Origin: Bacteroidota bacterium
GTDB taxonomy: Bacteria; Bacteroidota; Bacteroidia; Flavobacteriales; Flavobacteriaceae
Length of the DNA: 64,000 nt
Direction: 5' to 3'
NCBI GenBank assembly: GCA_023434025.1
Contig: JAEYTL010000008.1
Span: 62,001-126,000, forward strand
The notes beneath the pieces were generated by a model that saw only the letters and a program-made list of their open reading frames with translations, searched no databases and was not told the origin of the DNA. A program made the translations under genes and the position numbers. Position 1 is the stretch's first letter, and the number at the start of each line of letters is the position of its first letter. Below, in pieces: positions 1 to 8,028 of this stretch.

Positions 1-1
1 T

Positions 2-1924
2 TTTGCCACCAACAGGGTTTTAATTAATGTGGACGGAATCCGGATGAATAACGCCATTTTCAGAAGCGGAAATGTACAGAATGTCATTTCAATTGATGCC
101 AATTCTATTCAGAATACAGAAGTTATTCTCGGTCCCGGAACCGTGATTTACGGCAGTGATGCCATTGGCGGAGTGATGAATTTTTATACCCTTGAACCTG
201 AATTTACAACCGATAAAAGTCAATATTATTTTGGCAATGTCCTGAGCCGCTGGTCTTCTGCCAACAACGAAAAAACATTGCATTTTGATCTGAATGTTTC
301 TTCCAGAAAATGGGCTTTTGTTACTTCAGCTTCGTTCAGTGATTTTGAAGATTTACGGATGGGAAATCACGGTCCCGAAGCTTATACGCGACCGGATTAT
401 GTTCAGACTACAGACGGTGTTGATCAGACCGTTATCAATAACAACCGCGAAATGCAGGTTGCATCCGGTTATAACCAACTTAATTTTATACAAAAAGTAG
501 CGTATAAACCCAACGCATTTTGGAACTTCACCTATGCTTTCCACTATTCTGCCACATCCGATTTTAACCGTTATGACCAGCTGCTCAGAAGAAGAAACGG
601 AAACCTCCGCTTTGCAGAATGGTATTACGGACCGCAGGAATGGACCATGCATCATCTGAAAATCAATTATACCAATGGTAATAAATGGTTTGACAGGGCA
701 CAGTTTAATGCCGGATTCCAGCAATTTGAAGAAAGCCGTCATACCCGTAACTTCAACGGACCAACCCGCACCAGCAATGTGGAAAATGTTGATGCTTATT
801 CTGTTAATGTTGACTTTATTAAAAGATGGGGGCTTAAAAACAGGATTTCCTATGGTTTGGAGTATATTCTGAACCATGTAAATTCTGTCGGTTTTCAAAG
901 AAACATCGAAACACAGGAACAGGTAAATTCTCCTTCCCGCTATCCGGACGGTTCAAAATGGCAGTCACTGGCTGCTTATTTACAGTATGAAAATAAATTA
1001 TCAGATAAATTTACCTTTCAGTCCGGGATTCGTTTTAATCAAATCGGGCTGGAAGCTGCATTTGATCAAACATTTGTAAATTATCCGTTTGACGAAACTA
1101 AAATCAATACCAGTGCCCTGACCGGAAGTATAGGCTTTACGTATCTGGCCGCTAAAAATACGGCATTGTTTTTTAATGCCGGAACTGCTTTTCGTTCCCC
1201 CAACATTGATGATGTGGGTAAGATTTATGAAAGCACTCCCGGAAATTTAGTAGTTCCCAATCCTAATTTAGAATATGAATATGCCTATAATGCCGAAATA
1301 GGAGTTCAACAAAAAATAGGCAAATCGATTTCGGTTGATGTAACCGGGTTTTATACGCATGTAATCGATGCTCTGGTGCGAAGAAGTTTCACGTTAAACG
1401 GAGAGAGCACCATTGAATTCCAGGGAGAAATCAGTAACATTCAAGCCATTCAGAATGCCGCAAAGGCTAATGTTTATGGAATTCAGGCAGGATTAACTAT
1501 TGAACTTTTGCCCTACCTGCATTGGAAAACCAATGCCAACTGGACCAAAGGTGAAGAAGAATTAGACAATGGCGACACCGCTCCCCTGCGTCATGCTGCT
1601 CCGTTTTTTGGCGATACCCGTTTGTGTTTGAGAACCAGCAAATGGACAACGGACTTATTTTTGGTTTATAATTCAAAAATTAAAGCGGAAAATTTAGCAC
1701 CTTCTGAAGTTGAAAAAGATTATCTGTATGCTGCCGATGCAAATGGAAATCCGTATGTACCGAGCTGGTACACCCTGAACCTTAAAACCGTGTATAAACT
1801 CAATGAAGCCTGGTCATTTTCAGGTGGTATTGAGAACATAACCGATCAACGTTATCGTCCGTATTCTTCCGGAATTACAGCACCCGGCAGGAATTTTATC
1901 CTGGCTGTACGGACTGCATTTTAG
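2..1924 (+). CDS. TonB-dependent outer-membrane receptor, 5' end missing
   Basis: Outer-membrane active transporter; the substrate cannot be told from the sequence. The reading frame is open to the left window edge and reads in register through plug-domain sequence (NRVLINVDGIRMNN), so the GTG at 29 is not the real start. Signal peptide, TonB box and the start of the plug lie outside the window. The visible plug segment contains ILGPGTVIYGSDAIGGVMNF, followed by a long barrel of alternating aromatic strands. The protein ends in a strand closing on Phe (FILAVRTAF), as expected for BAM-dependent insertion. A hairpin terminator follows directly. The family is certain; the ligand (siderophore, heme, vitamin or other) is unknown. 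Confidence 0.93.
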   Translation, partial: FATNRVLINVDGIRMNNAIFRSGNVQNVISIDANSIQNTEVILGPGTVIYGSDAIGGVMNFYTLEPEFTTDKSQYYFGNVLSRWSSANNEKTLHFDLNVSSRKWAFVTSASFSDFEDLRMGNHGPEAYTRPDYVQTTDGVDQTVINNNREMQVASGYNQLNFIQKVAYKPNAFWNFTYAFHYSATSDFNRYDQLLRRRNGNLRFAEWYYGPQEWTMHHLKINYTNGNKWFDRAQFNAGFQQFEESRHTRNFNGPTRTSNVENVDAYSVNVDFIKRWGLKNRISYGLEYILNHVNSVGFQRNIETQEQVNSPSRYPDGSKWQSLAAYLQYENKLSDKFTFQSGIRFNQIGLEAAFDQTFVNYPFDETKINTSALTGSIGFTYLAAKNTALFFNAGTAFRSPNIDDVGKIYESTPGNLVVPNPNLEYEYAYNAEIGVQQKIGKSISVDVTGFYTHVIDALVRRSFTLNGESTIEFQGEISNIQAIQNAAKANVYGIQAGLTIELLPYLHWKTNANWTKGEEELDNGDTAPLRHAAPFFGDTRLCLRTSKWTTDLFLVYNSKIKAENLAPSEVEKDYLYAADANGNPYVPSWYTLNLKTVYKLNEAWSFSGGIENITDQRYRPYSSGITAPGRNFILAVRTAF

Positions 1925-1933
1925 AAAACAAAA

Positions 1934-1963
1934 AATCCTATCATCAAAAAATGATAGGATTCT
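1934..1963. terminator. Shared bidirectional terminator
   Basis: An 11-bp perfect hairpin (AATCCTATCAT, CAAAAA loop, ATGATAGGATT) sits between the convergent receptor gene and the DUF2911 gene, with A-rich DNA on its left and TTCTT on its right. It could end transcripts from both sides. Confidence 0.7.
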
Positions 1964-1985
1964 TCAATATCTAAAAATAAGCGGA

Positions 1986-2837
1986 TTACTTTTTACTCCA
2001 CTCCGCAATACTCTCTTTATTCATTTTAACATAATCCGCATTACCGGCTTTTTCAGCAGCTTCCAATGATAGTTTTGCTGTTTCAACAGCACCTTTTTTA
2101 TCACCGGCTTTTGCCTGAATTTGTGATTTTAAACGGTTATACCAAAAAGGTGTTCCTTTCGCTGCCGTCATCTCTGTAGCTTTGTTTACATACTCCAATG
2201 CTTTTTTGATGTCGCCGTTAGACTGGAAAAAATATTGGGCTGAAGCAAAATAATCTCCCGCCGACGGTCCGGCCAATACTTTTTCAATATTTGCCATGGC
2301 CGTCTTTTTAGTTGGAACTTCAAATTTTACCGCCGCTACCGTTTTTTCCCAGGCAAATTCCAAATGAGCAAAATCATTATCTACATTGTTTAAAGAAATG
2401 GTGAATGTTTCTACATGACGGTTTAATGATTCCGGTTTCACATTCACACGGGCGGCTACTTTTGATTCTTCAAATTTTTCCGGTGTTCCCCAATTTTCAG
2501 TATCAGTATAAAAAATAACCTCCCAGTTGTCTGCCTTTGGTGTAACAAAAAGGGCATATTTCCCCTTTTTCAATGTTTTTCCGTCAACCGTTACATCATC
2601 ACTGAATGTAATCATTGAATTTTGATTGGCACCGGTACGCCACATCTTACCAAAAGGAACTAAATCACCAAAAATAGTTCTTCCTTTTGCACTCGGGCGG
2701 CTATAATCGATTTCTACATCTGTTAATCCTACTGTTTGCTCAAAATTTGCTCTCGGACTGGCAGCCGGTGTCTTAACCTGTGCTGAAGCAACAATTGAAG
2801 CAACAAAAAATACTGCTGTTAGTACTACTTTTTTCAT
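1986..2837 (-). CDS. DUF2911 family exported protein
   Basis: A 283-residue protein with a classical signal peptide (MKKVVLTAVFFVASIVASAQ). Residues about 25-170 match the DUF2911 pattern as I know it: SPRANFEQTVG, the YSRPSAKGRTIFGDLVPFG core and the MWRTGANQNSMITFS stretch. The C-terminal part (about 185-280) is helical and resembles tetratricopeptide repeats, counting residues in FASAQYFFQSNGDIKKALEYVNKA and a second similar unit. Probably periplasmic. The biochemical function of the family is not known to me. It is a single gene, convergent with the receptor gene to its left and divergent from the SRPBCC gene to its right. Confidence 0.85.
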   Translation of the reverse strand: MKKVVLTAVFFVASIVASAQVKTPAASPRANFEQTVGLTDVEIDYSRPSAKGRTIFGDLVPFGKMWRTGANQNSMITFSDDVTVDGKTLKKGKYALFVTPKADNWEVIFYTDTENWGTPEKFEESKVAARVNVKPESLNRHVETFTISLNNVDNDFAHLEFAWEKTVAAVKFEVPTKKTAMANIEKVLAGPSAGDYFASAQYFFQSNGDIKKALEYVNKATEMTAAKGTPFWYNRLKSQIQAKAGDKKGAVETAKLSLEAAEKAGNADYVKMNKESIAEWSKK

Positions 2838-2934
2838 AATTAAATAAGTTTAGTTTGTTTTTCCAAATTTACAGCTAACCGTTCGTACTAACTGTTAAAA
2901 AAAATATAAATGAAAAATATTTTGTTTAACTTTT

Positions 2935-2966
2935 TTTGAAAAATATTAAACAATATTATACCTTTA
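2935..2966 (+). promoter_or_regulatory. Promoter with overlapping inverted repeat ahead of the photolyase group
   Basis: TTTG at 2935-2938 is followed after 20 bases by TACCTTTA at 2959-2966, one base from the Bacteroidota -7 consensus TAnnTTTG. An inverted repeat TTGTTTAA (2922-2929) / TTAAACAA (2946-2953) brackets the -33 element, and TGAAAAATATT is repeated at 2911 and 2937. This is a plausible repressor site. No regulator gene for it is visible nearby. Confidence 0.5.
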
Positions 2967-2975
2967 CTGAAAAAA

Positions 2976-3443
2976 ATGAAGATATATACGCTACACACAA
3001 AACAAAATCTTCCTGTTTCTTTGGAAAAAGCATGGGAATTTCTATCCAGTCCTAAAAACTTAAAGACTATAACACCGGATTATATGGGTTTTACTATTTT
3101 GAGCGGAGCAGAAAAGCCAATGTTTCCCGGACAGATCATTCAATATGTTGTAACGCCGGTTTTAGGCATTCCAACCAAATGGGTGACCGAGATTACACAT
3201 GTGCAGGACAAAGAATATTTTGTGGACGAACAACGGTTTGGTCCTTATGCATTGTGGCATCACAAACATTTTTTAAAAGTAATTCCGGGCGGTGTAGAAA
3301 TGGAAGATATAGTTGATTATAAACTACCCTTGGGCGTAATTGGTCAATTGGTTCATCCTATCTTGGTAAAACCAAAATTGAAAGAGATATTTGATTATCG
3401 TCAGCAAAAATTAATTGAACTTTTTGGAGAATATAAAGGCTAA
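2976..3443 (+). CDS. SRPBCC (START-like) superfamily protein
   Basis: A 155-residue cytoplasmic protein. The opening (LHTKQNLPVSLEKAWEFLSSPKNL) is the usual first strand and helix of the polyketide-cyclase/SRPBCC helix-grip fold, and the C-terminal long helix is PILVKPKLKEIFDYRQQKL. It has no signal peptide. Such proteins bind hydrophobic ligands; the ligand here is unknown. It is first in a plus-strand group followed four bases later by an SDR gene and then two photolyase-family genes. In my recollection SRPBCC genes often sit beside light-induced photolyase or carotenoid genes in this phylum, which suggests a light-response role by association only. Confidence 0.8.
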   Translation: MKIYTLHTKQNLPVSLEKAWEFLSSPKNLKTITPDYMGFTILSGAEKPMFPGQIIQYVVTPVLGIPTKWVTEITHVQDKEYFVDEQRFGPYALWHHKHFLKVIPGGVEMEDIVDYKLPLGVIGQLVHPILVKPKLKEIFDYRQQKLIELFGEYKG

Positions 3444-3447
3444 AACA

Positions 3448-4140
3448 ATGAAAAACATATTGTTAATAGGAGGCTCATACGGAATTGGCTACGCTATAGC
3501 CAAATCCATGCAATTCGACCATAACCTGTACATTGCCTCCCGAACCAATGAACAAATTTCGGCCTTAAGAATCAATCACATCACATTTGATGCTTCAGCT
3601 GATTCCTTAAACGTTTCGTTGCTTCCGGAAATAATTGACGGTTTGGTTTTTTGTCCCGGAAGCATTAATTTACGTCCGTTCAAAGGCATCAAGCCGGAAA
3701 CATTTGAACATGATTTACAAGTCAATTTCATCAATATGGTAAAAGTAATTCAAACGGTTTTACCGCAATTAACTGCCTCTGAACAAGCCGCAATTGTACT
3801 GTTCAGCAGTGTAGCGGCCACTATGGGGATGCCGTTTCACACCAGTGTAGCCGCCTCTAAAGGAGCCATTGAAGGATTTGCCAAAGCCCTTGCCGCTGAG
3901 TTTGCTCCTAAAATTCGTGTGAATGTGATTGCCCCGTCCTTGACCGATACGCCCTTGGCTGATAAGTTTTTAAACAATGACATAAAACGGGAAAAATCGG
4001 CCGAACGTCATCCGCTCAAACGGGTTGGTCAGCCGGAAGACTTAGCTCAAATGGCTGAATTTCTATTGAGCAGCAAAAGCAGCTGGATTACCGGGCAGGT
4101 TTTTCACGTGGATGGTGGAATGTCGAGTTTGCTTATTTAG
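3448..4140 (+). CDS. SDR-family protein lacking the usual catalytic Tyr
   Basis: A 230-residue Rossmann-fold protein. Start chosen at the ATG four bases after the SRPBCC stop; an upstream in-frame start would overlap that gene. The nucleotide-binding motif is GGSYGIG (residues 8-14), and the C-terminal IAPSLTDTPL and GQVFHVDGG segments are typical of short-chain dehydrogenase/reductases. The active-site region reads FSSVAATMGMPFHTSVAASK: the Ser and Lys are there, but the residue four before Lys is Val, where a classical SDR has Tyr. It may therefore act as a non-canonical reductase or a binding protein. Cotranscription with the preceding gene is likely. Confidence 0.85.
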   Translation: MKNILLIGGSYGIGYAIAKSMQFDHNLYIASRTNEQISALRINHITFDASADSLNVSLLPEIIDGLVFCPGSINLRPFKGIKPETFEHDLQVNFINMVKVIQTVLPQLTASEQAAIVLFSSVAATMGMPFHTSVAASKGAIEGFAKALAAEFAPKIRVNVIAPSLTDTPLADKFLNNDIKREKSAERHPLKRVGQPEDLAQMAEFLLSSKSSWITGQVFHVDGGMSSLLI

Positions 4141-4212
4141 TTTAACGTTGTTTAAATTTGTTGAAGGTATTTCAACCCGTTTTTTGATTTTTTATATTTT
4201 TAGATAATTCCC

Positions 4213-5499
4213 ATGACTATATTCTGGTTCCGAAGAGATTTACGCACAGAGGACAACATCGGCCTGTTTCATGCTTTAAACAGTAATGAAAAAGTACTTC
4301 CTGTTTTTATTTTTGATGATTTTATACTTTCGCAATTGCCTAAAGATGACGCACGGGTTACTTTTATCCATGAACAGTTGACCAACATTCAGCAACAGTT
4401 GAATGAATCAGGTAAATCACTGGCTGTTTTTCATGGAAAACCCATCGAAATTTTTCAGCAGCTGATTACCGAAAATAAGATTACAGCGGTTTACACTAAT
4501 CACGATTATGAACCGTATGCCCGCAAGCGGGACAAAGAAATCTATCAGCTTTTCAAAGAAAATAACATCATTTTCAAAACCAGTAAAGACCAGGTTATTT
4601 TTGAAAAAAGTGAAGTCGTAAAAGACGACGGCTCACCCTATGTGGTCTATACACCCTATGCCAGGAAATGGAAGGAAAAATTCAAAACCATACCGTTGAT
4701 ACAGTATGAATCAGAAAAAAAGCTGGCTAACATTGCCCAGCACACCTATCCTTTTCTGAGTTTGGCAGCTATCGGTTTTAAAACCTCAACCGTTAAAGTA
4801 AAGCCCTATAATATTTCGGATACTTTAATTAACAATTACGAAGCTACCCGCAATTTTCCGGCAGTTTCCGGCACTTCTATGCTGGGAATATATTTGCGGT
4901 TCGGAGCAGTTTCCGTCCGGAAAATGATAGCCAAAGCCATTGCATCTGAAAATGAAACTTTTTGGAATGAGTTGATCTGGCGGGAATTTTTCATGCAGAT
5001 ACTCTGGCATTACCCGCATACGGTGAACAAAAGTTTCAAAGAAAAATACGATGCCATCCGGTGGAACAACAGCGAAACGGACTTTAAAAAATGGTGCGAA
5101 GGCAGAACCGGTTATCCTATCGTTGATGCCGGCATGCGTGAATTGAACCAAACCGGGCACATGCACAATCGGGTACGCATGATTGTTGCCAGTTTTTTAT
5201 GCAAGCACCTGTTGATTGATTGGCGTTGGGGCGAAGCGTATTTTGCCTTAAAATTACTGGATTACGAACAGGCAAGTAACATCGGAAACTGGCAATGGTC
5301 TGCCGGTTCAGGTGTGGATGCCGCTCCTTATTTCAGAATTTTCAACCCGACCGAACAAATTAAAAAATTTGACAACGAATGGAAATACATCAAAAAGTGG
5401 ATCCCCGAAGTGGAGACTTCTGCTTATGTAAAGCCTGTTGTAGAGCATAAAGAAGCCCGGGAGCGATGCCTTAAAGTGTACAAGGAAGCGGTTGGATAA
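4213..5499 (+). CDS. phrB: Class I deoxyribodipyrimidine photolyase
   Basis: A 428-residue light-dependent repair enzyme for cyclobutane pyrimidine dimers. The N-terminal photolyase domain begins TIFWFRRDLRTEDN. The FAD domain keeps the residues expected from E. coli Phr: NELIWREF (Glu and Trp contacting the dimer), KKWCEGRTGYPIVDAGMREL, the DWRWGE Trp, and NIGNWQWSAG followed by DAAPYFRIFNP. The Asn near flavin N5 and all three members of the electron-transfer Trp triad can be placed. The length is slightly under the E. coli enzyme. It lies 72 bases after the SDR gene; TAAATTTG at 4153-4160 could be its own -7 element. Confidence 0.95.
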   Translation: MTIFWFRRDLRTEDNIGLFHALNSNEKVLPVFIFDDFILSQLPKDDARVTFIHEQLTNIQQQLNESGKSLAVFHGKPIEIFQQLITENKITAVYTNHDYEPYARKRDKEIYQLFKENNIIFKTSKDQVIFEKSEVVKDDGSPYVVYTPYARKWKEKFKTIPLIQYESEKKLANIAQHTYPFLSLAAIGFKTSTVKVKPYNISDTLINNYEATRNFPAVSGTSMLGIYLRFGAVSVRKMIAKAIASENETFWNELIWREFFMQILWHYPHTVNKSFKEKYDAIRWNNSETDFKKWCEGRTGYPIVDAGMRELNQTGHMHNRVRMIVASFLCKHLLIDWRWGEAYFALKLLDYEQASNIGNWQWSAGSGVDAAPYFRIFNPTEQIKKFDNEWKYIKKWIPEVETSAYVKPVVEHKEARERCLKVYKEAVG

Positions 5500-5512
5500 A
5501 ATCATCAAAGTA

Positions 5513-5752
5513 TTTAACTATACCCGTAGTGCATTATCATTAAAAACTTAATGCATTGCCTTACAATTAATTATTTTTTAGCCACATATTCACGACACTA
5601 AATCAAAAATAATTTAAAAAATTAAGTACAAATTACACGGATATCGAATGCAAAGCATTCGATTAAATCTGTTAAATATAATTTTCTAGATAAAAAGATA
5701 GAAAATCTGTGCATCTGTGGCTAACTAATAATGTACTAAGGGTTTAACTATA
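5513..5752. mobile_element. MITE-like 220-bp element with flanking 10-bp direct repeats
   Basis: This fills most of the gap between the two photolyase genes and has no coding capacity. TTTAACTATA occurs at 5513-5522 and 5743-5752. Immediately inside are imperfect terminal inverted repeats: CCCGTAGTGCATTAT (5523-5537) and ATAATGTACTAAGGG (5728-5742), 13 of 15 matching. A second nested inverted pair is TTAGCCACATATTCAC (5578-5593) / GTGCATCTGTGGCTAA (5709-5724), 14 of 16 matching. A perfect small palindrome, ATCGAATGC-AAA-GCATTCGAT, lies at 5643-5663. The arrangement is that of a non-autonomous insertion; no transposase is present in the window. Confidence 0.6.
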
Positions 5753-5816
5753 TAAAACTTTATATTGTTCAATTTCTTAATGATTTAATTTAAAAAACGC
5801 CATTTTTCAAACAACA

Positions 5817-7277
5817 ATGAATATCGTTTGGTTCAAAAGAGATTTACGATTACACGACAATGAAGCTCTTTTTCAGGCTTTATCTTCAGATGGGCCTGTC
5901 TTGATGCTTTATCTTTTTGAACCTTCATTACGTCATGATCATCATTACAGCACACGTCATTTTGATTTTATCAAACAATCGTTAGAAGAACTTCAACAGC
6001 AATTAAAACCGTATGAGGCTGAAATATTGATTATAAAGTGTGAAGCGGTAGAAGCCTTTGAAAAAATTAATCAAGTACACCCTATTTCTGCTTTGTTTTC
6101 GCATCAGGAAACGGGCATACAGCTTACTTTTGACCGGGATAAAGCTGTCCGTTCTTTTTGCAAAAAGTATAAAATCCGTTGGAACGAGTACATCACCAAC
6201 GGCGTAAAACGGGGCTTATCAAACCGAAAAACATGGAGAGATGACTGGAGGGAATTCATGGAGATACCTCAATTTCCGTTTCAACCGAAACAAAATTCTT
6301 TTTTACCTGAAGGAGAGTTCAATAAAATAAAAGCCGGATGTAAAACCGTTTCACTCGAAACTTCCCAAAATACACCTTTTCAAAAAGGCGGTACAATAAC
6401 CGGTATGCGGTATCTGAAATCGTTTTTGGCAGAACGGGTTGTCAATTACAGCCGACACATTTCTAAACCCGAATCGGGACGACACAGTTGCAGTAGGATT
6501 TCGCCTTACATTGCCTGGGGTAATCTCTCAATTCGGCAAGTAGTACAGTTAGCCATGCAGTTCAGAGCCCAAAAGAAAAATGTGCGACAAATTGATAATT
6601 TCACCTCCCGATTACGGTGGCAAGCCCATTTTATTCAAAAATTTGAAATGGAATGCCACATGGAATTCATTGCGGTCAACAAAGGGTATCGAAATTTAAA
6701 TCAACCGGTAAACCCAACCTACCACCGGGCATGGACGGAAGGGAAAACCGGTGTTCCGCTGGTAGATGCCTGCATGCGGTGCTTGCATGCCACCGGTTAT
6801 CTGAATTTCAGAATGCGGGCGTTGGTGGTTTCATTCTACACACATCATCTGTTTCAGCCATGGCAAAATTGCAGCCCACACCTGGCCAGGCAGTTTCTTG
6901 ATTTTGAACCGGGCATTCATTATCCTCAGATTCAAATGCAGGCCGGCGTAACAGGCGTCAATACACTACGGGTTTACAACCCGGTGAAAAATTCGTATGA
7001 GCACGATCCGGAAGGTATTTTTATCCGAAAATGGGTACCGGAACTTTCCGGAATACCTACTGAATTTATACATGAGCCTTGGAAATTAACTCCGATTGAA
7101 CAAATATTCTACAACTTTGAAATGGGAAAAGATTACCCGTTTCCGATCGTAAACTTAGAAGAAGCCCGTCGGTTTTCGAGCGATTTCTTTTGGTCAATTC
7201 GAAATGAAAAAGAAGTTAAAAAAGATGGTTTACGCATCATTGAAAAACATACGCTACCCGACCGGGAAACCCGGTAA
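5817..7277 (+). CDS. Divergent photolyase/cryptochrome-family flavoprotein
   Basis: A 486-residue paralogue of the preceding photolyase. The N-terminal domain starts NIVWFKRDLRLHDN and the FAD domain has HRAWTEGKTGVPLVDACMRC and LRVYNPVKN, so FAD binding is expected. The dimer-contacting residues differ. NELIW of photolyases is SRLRW here, which replaces the Glu, and NWQW is QIQM, which removes the dimer-stacking Trp and the flavin-proximal triad Trp. The Asn close to flavin N5 aligns with His. The C-terminal part is longer than in class I enzymes. It may be a photoreceptor or repair another lesion; CPD photolyase activity is unlikely. It ends one base before the convergent HAD gene. Confidence 0.85.
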   Translation: MNIVWFKRDLRLHDNEALFQALSSDGPVLMLYLFEPSLRHDHHYSTRHFDFIKQSLEELQQQLKPYEAEILIIKCEAVEAFEKINQVHPISALFSHQETGIQLTFDRDKAVRSFCKKYKIRWNEYITNGVKRGLSNRKTWRDDWREFMEIPQFPFQPKQNSFLPEGEFNKIKAGCKTVSLETSQNTPFQKGGTITGMRYLKSFLAERVVNYSRHISKPESGRHSCSRISPYIAWGNLSIRQVVQLAMQFRAQKKNVRQIDNFTSRLRWQAHFIQKFEMECHMEFIAVNKGYRNLNQPVNPTYHRAWTEGKTGVPLVDACMRCLHATGYLNFRMRALVVSFYTHHLFQPWQNCSPHLARQFLDFEPGIHYPQIQMQAGVTGVNTLRVYNPVKNSYEHDPEGIFIRKWVPELSGIPTEFIHEPWKLTPIEQIFYNFEMGKDYPFPIVNLEEARRFSSDFFWSIRNEKEVKKDGLRIIEKHTLPDRETR

Positions 7278-7278
7278 T

Positions 7279-7935
7279 TTATTTTAGCATCCGGATTTTC
7301 TCAAAACTCAGTTCATTAAAATGACTGATTACCTGATCAGCCAATGAATAATCCTGCAATTTGGAGTGAAAGCTATCATAGCCCACACAATAAATTCCGG
7401 CAGCTTTGGCTGCCATGATTCCGTTGGTACTGTCTTCAATAACGATACAATTCTCCACCGGCGTTTGTGCCAGTTCGGCTGCTTTTAAAAAAATGGCCGG
7501 ATGTGGCTTTGATTTTGGGAAATCCTCTCCGGAAACTTTATGTGTAAAATATTTATCCAGATCAAACCGGTTGAAAATACGTTGAATCGTTACATTGGCT
7601 GAAGAGGAAGCTAAAACCAATTGTATCCCGTTTTGGTGCAGATCCTGAATCAATACTTCTACCCCGTCTAACAAAAACAAATCTTCTTTTTGGTCAAATG
7701 CCTCGTTAAACAAATTGCGTTTTACCTCCACCAAATCCATTACCTCCTCTTTCAAACCATAAGCCGATTTGAGTCGCTCATAAATATTTTTAGTCGAATT
7801 TCCGGTGAATGAAGCATATAGTTCTGCCGAAACCTCAATGCTCAATTGTTTAAAATGCTGTTGATAGGCAAAGTGATGCACCGGCTCGGTGTCCACAATT
7901 ACACCATCCATATCGAAGATTACAGTTTGTATCAT
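7279..7935 (-). CDS. HAD-superfamily phosphatase, beta-phosphoglucomutase-like
   Basis: A 218-residue cytoplasmic hydrolase. Motif I is FDMDGVIVDTEP (nucleophile Asp and second Asp), motif II the Ser of LASSSAN, motif III the Lys of SKPHPAIF, and motif IV the acidic pair in VIEDSTNGIMAAKAAG. The helical cap after motif I is the subclass IA type found in beta-phosphoglucomutase and small sugar-phosphate phosphatases. The exact substrate cannot be assigned. Its 3' end almost touches the convergent cryptochrome-family gene. Confidence 0.9.
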   Translation of the reverse strand: MIQTVIFDMDGVIVDTEPVHHFAYQQHFKQLSIEVSAELYASFTGNSTKNIYERLKSAYGLKEEVMDLVEVKRNLFNEAFDQKEDLFLLDGVEVLIQDLHQNGIQLVLASSSANVTIQRIFNRFDLDKYFTHKVSGEDFPKSKPHPAIFLKAAELAQTPVENCIVIEDSTNGIMAAKAAGIYCVGYDSFHSKLQDYSLADQVISHFNELSFEKIRMLK

Positions 7936-8028
7936 TTTTAGGGCTACAAGGAGACTAAGATTTTTATGTTTTATAGAAACGAAAACTCCTCAGTACCTTA
8001 GTCCCTCAATACCTTAGAGTCTTCACGC

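Noticed and set aside
29..31. GTG at 29 as start of the TonB-dependent receptor gene
   Set aside because: The frame continues upstream in register with plug-domain sequence to the window edge, so the gene is truncated by the window.
7988..8018. Tandem repeat CCTCAGTACCTTAG / CCTCAATACCTTAG
   Set aside because: Only two imperfect short units; too little to define an element.
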